The translations under genes and the position numbers were made by a program. From assembly GCA_026398285.1 (NCBI GenBank), contig JAPLTI010000193.1, forward strand, positions 1 to 9,472: a stretch of 9,472 nucleotides of DNA. Reading direction: 5' to 3'. Every line of letters begins with the position of its first letter. Positions within the stretch are counted from its first letter, which is position 1. The DNA comes from Verrucomicrobiota bacterium (GTDB lineage: Bacteria > Verrucomicrobiota > Verrucomicrobiia > Chthoniobacterales > Terrimicrobiaceae). The notes under the pieces are model-generated. The model was given only the letters and a program-made list of their open reading frames with translations, made no database searches and was not told the DNA's origin. Shown one piece after another: positions 5,895 through 9,472 of the stretch.

Positions 5895-6409
5895 TGATTG
5901 GCTTGTTTTTTGGTTTTGGCCGGTTTGGCGGAGCCGGATTCGACGGGAGCGGCCAAGACATTCGATGAGGTCTGGCTGGCGGCAGTCGGCTCGCTGGGAA
6001 GGTTATCGGCTGCGTCCGCTGCGGGGCTTGATGCTGGCGTAGAGGCTGGAAGTGGTTTGCCAGTAGAATCCAGAACCGGGTAGGCTGCCGCTGGTTTTTT
6101 GGCATTCAAGTCAGCAATAACAAGTGTCATGGCCTCGGCAATCGGAATCTGGATAGATCCCTTGGGTTGATCGATCCAGGCGTAAGTATTGAGCTTGATC
6201 TCGTTCTCCGCTTTGAGGTCTGCGAGGTTTTTCACACGCTCCGCGTCGCGGGCCGGGTCTTCGGGATCAAGTGTGGAATTAGATTTTCCGAGGAAAAGGG
6301 AATTCATGCCGAAGAAAAGGCCGAGGCCGATCAAGGCAGCAACAAAAATCCAGAAGACAGGTTTTTTCTGTCCGGCGGAATTTTCGTGATGAGTGGTGGC
6401 GGATTGCAT
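5891..6409 (-). CDS. Small membrane-anchored protein of unknown function in the ACIII/oxidase operon
   Basis: I do not recognise a named family. The 172-residue protein has a short His-containing N terminus, one membrane helix (about 17-39), a charged helical stretch (about 48-72), then a compact core with LNTYAWID (73-80) and IQIPIAEAM (86-94). A Pro/Ala/Ser-rich low-complexity tail (about 105-172) ends in several lysines. The YxWxD...IPI.xAM pattern resembles a motif I remember from small proteins encoded beside cytochrome oxidase and SCO genes in other phyla, so the core is probably conserved. There are no Cys residues and no haem motif. The start overlaps the actF stop by one base, and the stop overlaps the CcoN-like start by four, so it is translated with them. 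It could be an accessory or assembly subunit; that role is inferred only from location. Confidence 0.85.
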   Translation of the reverse strand: MQSATTHHENSAGQKKPVFWIFVAALIGLGLFFGMNSLFLGKSNSTLDPEDPARDAERVKNLADLKAENEIKLNTYAWIDQPKGSIQIPIAEAMTLVIADLNAKKPAAAYPVLDSTGKPLPASTPASSPAADAADNLPSEPTAASQTSSNVLAAPVESGSAKPAKTKKQANQ

Positions 6410-7605
6410 CAGTTTTTTAGAGCGATGGAATTTTTGAGGCGTGGGTCACGCAGCGGCCAGAGCGGTGCGTCGCCGAGGCGTTTAAGGAATGTCGCCGCGA
6501 GGGTGCAACCAATGGCAACGAGGCAGGCGAAGTCGAGCCAGCTTAGTTGGACGCCCGCTTTGTGAAGCGCGGGGAGGACGACCACATAGATGTCCAGCAT
6601 GTGCATGGCGAGAATCCACAGGGCCATACCGCAGAGGAATGCGGGGCTCTTTTTGCCCATATTGGAAAGCAGGAGCAGGAAGGGAACGAAGAAGTGTCCC
6701 ACCACGAGGGCCGTGCTCAGGATTTGCCAGGTCTCGGTATTGCGGCGCAGGAAGTAGATGGTTTCCTCTGGAATGTTCGCATACCAGATGAGCATGTATT
6801 GGCTGAAGCCGATGTAGGCCCAGAAGATCGTGAATGCCAGCATGAGCTTACCCATGATGTGGTAATGCTCGATAGTGATGACATTTTTGAAGTAACCCGC
6901 ATTGCGCAGGGCTGTAATGATCAGAACCAACACACAGAGGCTGCTCAGGGCGGTGCCGGCGAAGATGTAGACGCCCCACATGGTTGAGAACCAGTGGTAG
7001 TCGAGGCCCATGAGCCAGTCGATGGCGGCGAAGGTGAGGCACACCGCGAAGAGGGGCAAACTGCCGAAGGTGATCTTGCGGTTCAGGAGCGTGTATTTTG
7101 CAGCTCCAGAAGTGTCTTGTTTGATGGAATTTCTGCGAAGCCAGAGGCTGGCTACGGTGAAGAATACGAAGTAAAAAGCCGCACGAATCCAGAAGAATTC
7201 TTTGGTGAGATACGGCCATTTCTCATCGAGAAGGATGTCTTGGCCGGGGAGTTTTGTCATCCAATACCAAAGTTTCGGGGCCACGAAGATCAATGGGATG
7301 AAAAGAATTCCCATGACAACCAATAGGCTGCCAATGTTTTCCATCTGGCGACGAACCACAACGCTCCATTCGGCATCCACCGCATGGTGAACGAGCGTCC
7401 AGAAAAGACCGCCCATGCAGATGGTGAGGAAGAATGTGAAGGCGAAGAGGTAAGAGAAGGCAAACTGCTTGGTGTCGGTGAAGGCGCCGAAGGCGACTGC
7501 GCCGAAGGCGACGAGCGCGAGGGCTACGAGACCGAGAAAACGACCGCCGACATGCTTGTAGTCGAAGGTGTGGCTGCCGGGTTGTGATGGTTCGTGTCCG
7601 CTCAT
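6409..7605 (-). CDS. actF: Alternative complex III subunit ActF (quinol:cytochrome c oxidoreductase membrane subunit)
   Basis: ActF is one of the two large membrane subunits of ACIII, related to the NrfD/PsrC fold, alongside ActC. The 398-residue protein has about ten hydrophobic segments after a polar N terminus of about 20 residues. Recognisable ActF features are DWLMGLDYHWFSTMWG (196-211), the FTIFWAYIGFSQYMLIWY segment (258-275), and the C-terminal PLWPLRDPRL (381-390). Length is as expected. In known structures ActC is the main quinol-oxidising subunit and ActF a structural or possibly proton-conducting partner, although automated names call it quinone-binding subunit 2. ATG overlaps the actE stop by four bases (ATGA). 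Its stop overlaps the next start by one base. Confidence 0.95.
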   Translation of the reverse strand: MSGHEPSQPGSHTFDYKHVGGRFLGLVALALVAFGAVAFGAFTDTKQFAFSYLFAFTFFLTICMGGLFWTLVHHAVDAEWSVVVRRQMENIGSLLVVMGILFIPLIFVAPKLWYWMTKLPGQDILLDEKWPYLTKEFFWIRAAFYFVFFTVASLWLRRNSIKQDTSGAAKYTLLNRKITFGSLPLFAVCLTFAAIDWLMGLDYHWFSTMWGVYIFAGTALSSLCVLVLIITALRNAGYFKNVITIEHYHIMGKLMLAFTIFWAYIGFSQYMLIWYANIPEETIYFLRRNTETWQILSTALVVGHFFVPFLLLLSNMGKKSPAFLCGMALWILAMHMLDIYVVVLPALHKAGVQLSWLDFACLVAIGCTLAATFLKRLGDAPLWPLRDPRLKNSIALKN

Positions 7606-8297
7606 TTTGTCTGCGATTCTAATTTTGCCCGTTCGGTGGCTGGAACATCATTGATCGTCGCACCGCCTTGGGATTTTTGGAGTGCGCGGATGTAGGCGAT
7701 GATGGCCCAGCGGTCCTGCACTTGAATGCGGTCGCCGTAACCCATCATGGTGTTCTTCCCATGGGTGATCGTATTGAAAATCTCTCCATCCGCCATGTCA
7801 CGAATGCGTTGCTGGTGCAGATTGGCGATAGCGACGAGGCCGTATTTTCCAGCGATGCCATTTCCTGCGCCGGTGGCTCCGTGGCAGACCTTACAGGAGA
7901 TCGCGTAGCGCTCCTGGCCGCGAGCTATGAACTCGGGAGTCACTTCCATTGGCATGCCAGTGCCCCACTGGTTGCCGAAGCGGCCGGTATCTAAATAGGA
8001 AATCCCGGATGAGAAGTTGACTTGTTTGTAGGGACTTTCGGACGCGCCGGTGGAGCCATCCACTGGCTTGTGCTGAGGCATCGCGTAGCCGAGTGGAACG
8101 GTGCCGGTGATTGGCTCGCGATTGCCACGACCATCAGCGTAGAAATTGCTAGGCACCTGTGCTTTGACCTTCGGCTGGCGGTCCATATCCGGAAAGAGCT
8201 CGAAGGGCGGCTTGGTGGATTTTTGACCACGGAAACCGGCCACACTCACTACGAGCACAACCAACAAAACGAATGTGTAGAAGAAGTATTTCAGCAT
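7602..8297 (-). CDS. actE: Alternative complex III subunit ActE (monohaem cytochrome c)
   Basis: ActE carries one c-type haem and is the likely electron exit point of ACIII. The 231-residue protein has an N-terminal hydrophobic helix (about 5-21), a long linker with the family's FELFPDMDRQPKVKAQ stretch (32-47), and then a cytochrome c domain. Its haem site is Cys135-x-x-Cys138-His139 (CKVCHG), and Met184 or Met185 in NTMMGYGDRI is the likely axial ligand. Unlike characterised ActE proteins that are lipoproteins, no lipobox Cys follows the first helix, so this one is probably held by an uncleaved membrane anchor. The start lies 6 bases after the actD stop, with no Shine-Dalgarno, suggesting coupled translation. 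Confidence 0.95.
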   Translation of the reverse strand: MLKYFFYTFVLLVVLVVSVAGFRGQKSTKPPFELFPDMDRQPKVKAQVPSNFYADGRGNREPITGTVPLGYAMPQHKPVDGSTGASESPYKQVNFSSGISYLDTGRFGNQWGTGMPMEVTPEFIARGQERYAISCKVCHGATGAGNGIAGKYGLVAIANLHQQRIRDMADGEIFNTITHGKNTMMGYGDRIQVQDRWAIIAYIRALQKSQGGATINDVPATERAKLESQTK

Positions 8298-8303
8298 GAT
8301 CGT

Positions 8304-8864
8304 CTAGTCGCCGTGGATTGTGGTGATGTTGGTTCCGCCGAGGGACTCCAGGAAGTCGCTGACCGAGCGGGATGAGAATTTCGGGTCATTGGCTTCGATG
8401 GCGACAAAGAATTTGTCTTCGGTGACGAGTTTGAAGCGCTCCCAGTTGAAAAGTTGGTGGTTCAAGCGCGGGAGCCCGTTGAGGATGAGCATTCCGAACA
8501 CAGCGGTGAAGGCCGAGAGCAGGATGGTCAACTCGAACATGACCGGGAAGAATGCTGGAACTGTGAAGAGGTTAGTTGGTTTTCCTGCGACGATGAGTGG
8601 GTAGAGGAATGACGAGGTGCCGAACTCCATAGTCACAGCCGTGAGGAAGCCGGTCAGACCGCCGAGGAAGACGAGTTTGCCGAGGATCGATCGTTTCATT
8701 CCCATGGCCTCGTCCATGCCGTGGATGGGAAATGGGGAAAAGACATCCCATTTTTGAAATCCGGCGTCGCGAATTTTCTGAGCAGCATGGTAGAGGTCGC
8801 GGGCGCATTGGAATTCGGCCGCGATGCCGTAGACTGGAGCGGATGTGTTGCCAACAGCGTTCAT
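8304..8864 (-). CDS. actD: Alternative complex III subunit ActD (DUF3341 protein)
   Basis: Small membrane subunit of ACIII, belonging to DUF3341. The 186-residue protein has a soluble N-terminal domain with the family signature DVFSPFPIHGMDEAMG (40-55), two membrane helices (about 60-80 and 103-128), and a C-terminal polar region including EDKFFVAIEA. Length and layout match ActD. It binds no known cofactor; its role in the complex is structural. The start codon overlaps the actC stop by one base (TAATG), and a good Shine-Dalgarno lies 10 bases upstream inside the end of actC. Confidence 0.94.
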   Translation of the reverse strand: MNAVGNTSAPVYGIAAEFQCARDLYHAAQKIRDAGFQKWDVFSPFPIHGMDEAMGMKRSILGKLVFLGGLTGFLTAVTMEFGTSSFLYPLIVAGKPTNLFTVPAFFPVMFELTILLSAFTAVFGMLILNGLPRLNHQLFNWERFKLVTEDKFFVAIEANDPKFSSRSVSDFLESLGGTNITTIHGD

Positions 8865-9472
8865 TAGTGATGAGCCTCCCCGTGGTGCGGATCTGCTTCT
8901 GGCAGAACTGCTTTAACTTCGAACATACAGATCATTGGAAGGAAGCGGATGAAGAGCAGGAACAAGGTTCCGAAGAGACCAAAGGTTCCGACGAAAGTGC
9001 AGATATCGACCCAGGTTGGATGGAACATTCCCCACGCGGACGGGGTGAAATCGCGGGCCAGGGTGGTGGCGATGATCACGAAGCGCTCGAACCACATGCC
9101 GGCGTTCGGGAATTGAACGATAATCCAGACCCAGACGAGGTGAGTGCGGAAGTATTTGAACCAGAAGAACTGCGGTGAAATGACGTTGCAGAACATCATG
9201 GCCCAGTAAGCCCACCAGTAGGGACCGAAGGCACGATACCAGAAAGCGGCGCGCTCGTAGGGGTTTGCTCCATACCAAGCGATGAAAAGCTCCATGAGGT
9301 AGGCGTAACCGACGATCGAACCTGTGAGCAGGATGATTTTGCACATCTTGTCCACGTGGTTCACGGTCACGAGGTCGTGGAGTGGTTTGTAGATCGCGCA
9401 AGCCGGGATCATGATGGTGAGAACCATCGCAAATCCACCGAAGATAGCTCCTGCGACGAAGTATGGCGGGAA
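8864..9472 (-). CDS. actC: Alternative complex III subunit ActC, C-terminal part (5' end outside window)
   Basis: NrfD/PsrC-like membrane subunit of ACIII that provides the quinol-binding site. Only the last 202 codons lie in the window. The frame continues past the Met at 9427 to the edge, where it reads FPPYFVAGAIFGGFA, a typical internal ActC stretch, so that Met is not the start. Five hydrophobic segments are visible, with recognisable pieces such as YLMELFIAWYG, NVISPQFFWFKYFR and QFPNAGMWFERFVI. The C terminus is His-rich (DPHHGEAHH). Full-length ActC is about 450-490 residues, so roughly 40% is present. actA and actB should lie to the right, outside the window. Confidence 0.95.
   Translation of the reverse strand, partial: FPPYFVAGAIFGGFAMVLTIMIPACAIYKPLHDLVTVNHVDKMCKIILLTGSIVGYAYLMELFIAWYGANPYERAAFWYRAFGPYWWAYWAMMFCNVISPQFFWFKYFRTHLVWVWIIVQFPNAGMWFERFVIIATTLARDFTPSAWGMFHPTWVDICTFVGTFGLFGTLFLLFIRFLPMICMFEVKAVLPEADPHHGEAHH
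8875..8881 (-). promoter_or_regulatory. Shine-Dalgarno sequence of actD
   Basis: GGGGAGG on the - strand, 10 bases before the actD ATG and inside the last codons of actC. It stands out because none of the other starts inspected in this operon (actE, actF, the small protein, ccoN-like, ccoO-like, coxB) has a comparable motif. It supports the chosen actD start. Confidence 0.6.

Noticed and set aside
8864..9427. ActC starting at the Met at 9427
   Set aside because: The frame is open to the window edge with typical internal ActC sequence, and the family is more than twice as long.

Overview
The window looks like a bacterial chromosome of moderate to high GC, probably Verrucomicrobiota or a neighbouring PVC lineage. 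This is inferred from three things seen together: an exosortase, an alternative complex III (ACIII) respiratory operon, and short dispersed intergenic repeats. No rRNA, tRNA, CRISPR array or transposase was found, so the taxonomic guess rests on gene content only.

Left part (1-2234, + strand, accessory): the 3' portion of an exosortase/archaeosortase-family transpeptidase gene is cut by the left window edge. A probable rho-independent terminator follows it, then a lone AAA ATPase of the AAA_14/DUF4143 type. The ATPase gene is bracketed by two direct copies of a roughly 117-bp intergenic repeat (715-832 and 2101-2215) that share two hairpins.

Right part (2235-9472, - strand, respiratory): one tightly packed operon, read right to left. 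It contains actC (cut by the right edge), actD, actE, actF, a small membrane-anchored protein of unknown function, a CcoN homologue, a CcoO-type monohaem cytochrome, a second membrane-anchored monohaem cytochrome c, and a CuA-type CoxB. From actC through the CcoO gene, every junction is either a 1- or 4-base start/stop overlap or a gap of 6 bases. The two later gaps are 4 and 12 bases. ActC-F belong to the quinol:cytochrome c oxidoreductase ACIII. The expected electron path is menaquinol or quinol to ACIII, to ActE, to c-type cytochromes, to the CuA centre of CoxB, and on to an oxidase subunit I.

Main observation: the CcoN homologue is an intact 486-residue polytopic protein, but aligned to canonical CcoN it lacks every haem- and copper-ligating histidine and the active-site tyrosine. 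It therefore cannot be a conventional oxygen-reducing subunit. Its CcoO partner and the neighbouring cytochrome keep their haem sites, and CoxB keeps its CuA ligands. No catalytic subunit I is encoded in the window. The operon thus pairs ACIII with a cofactor-free CcoN-like scaffold plus c-type cytochromes and a CuA subunit, which may be a wiring or bridging module to an oxidase encoded elsewhere.
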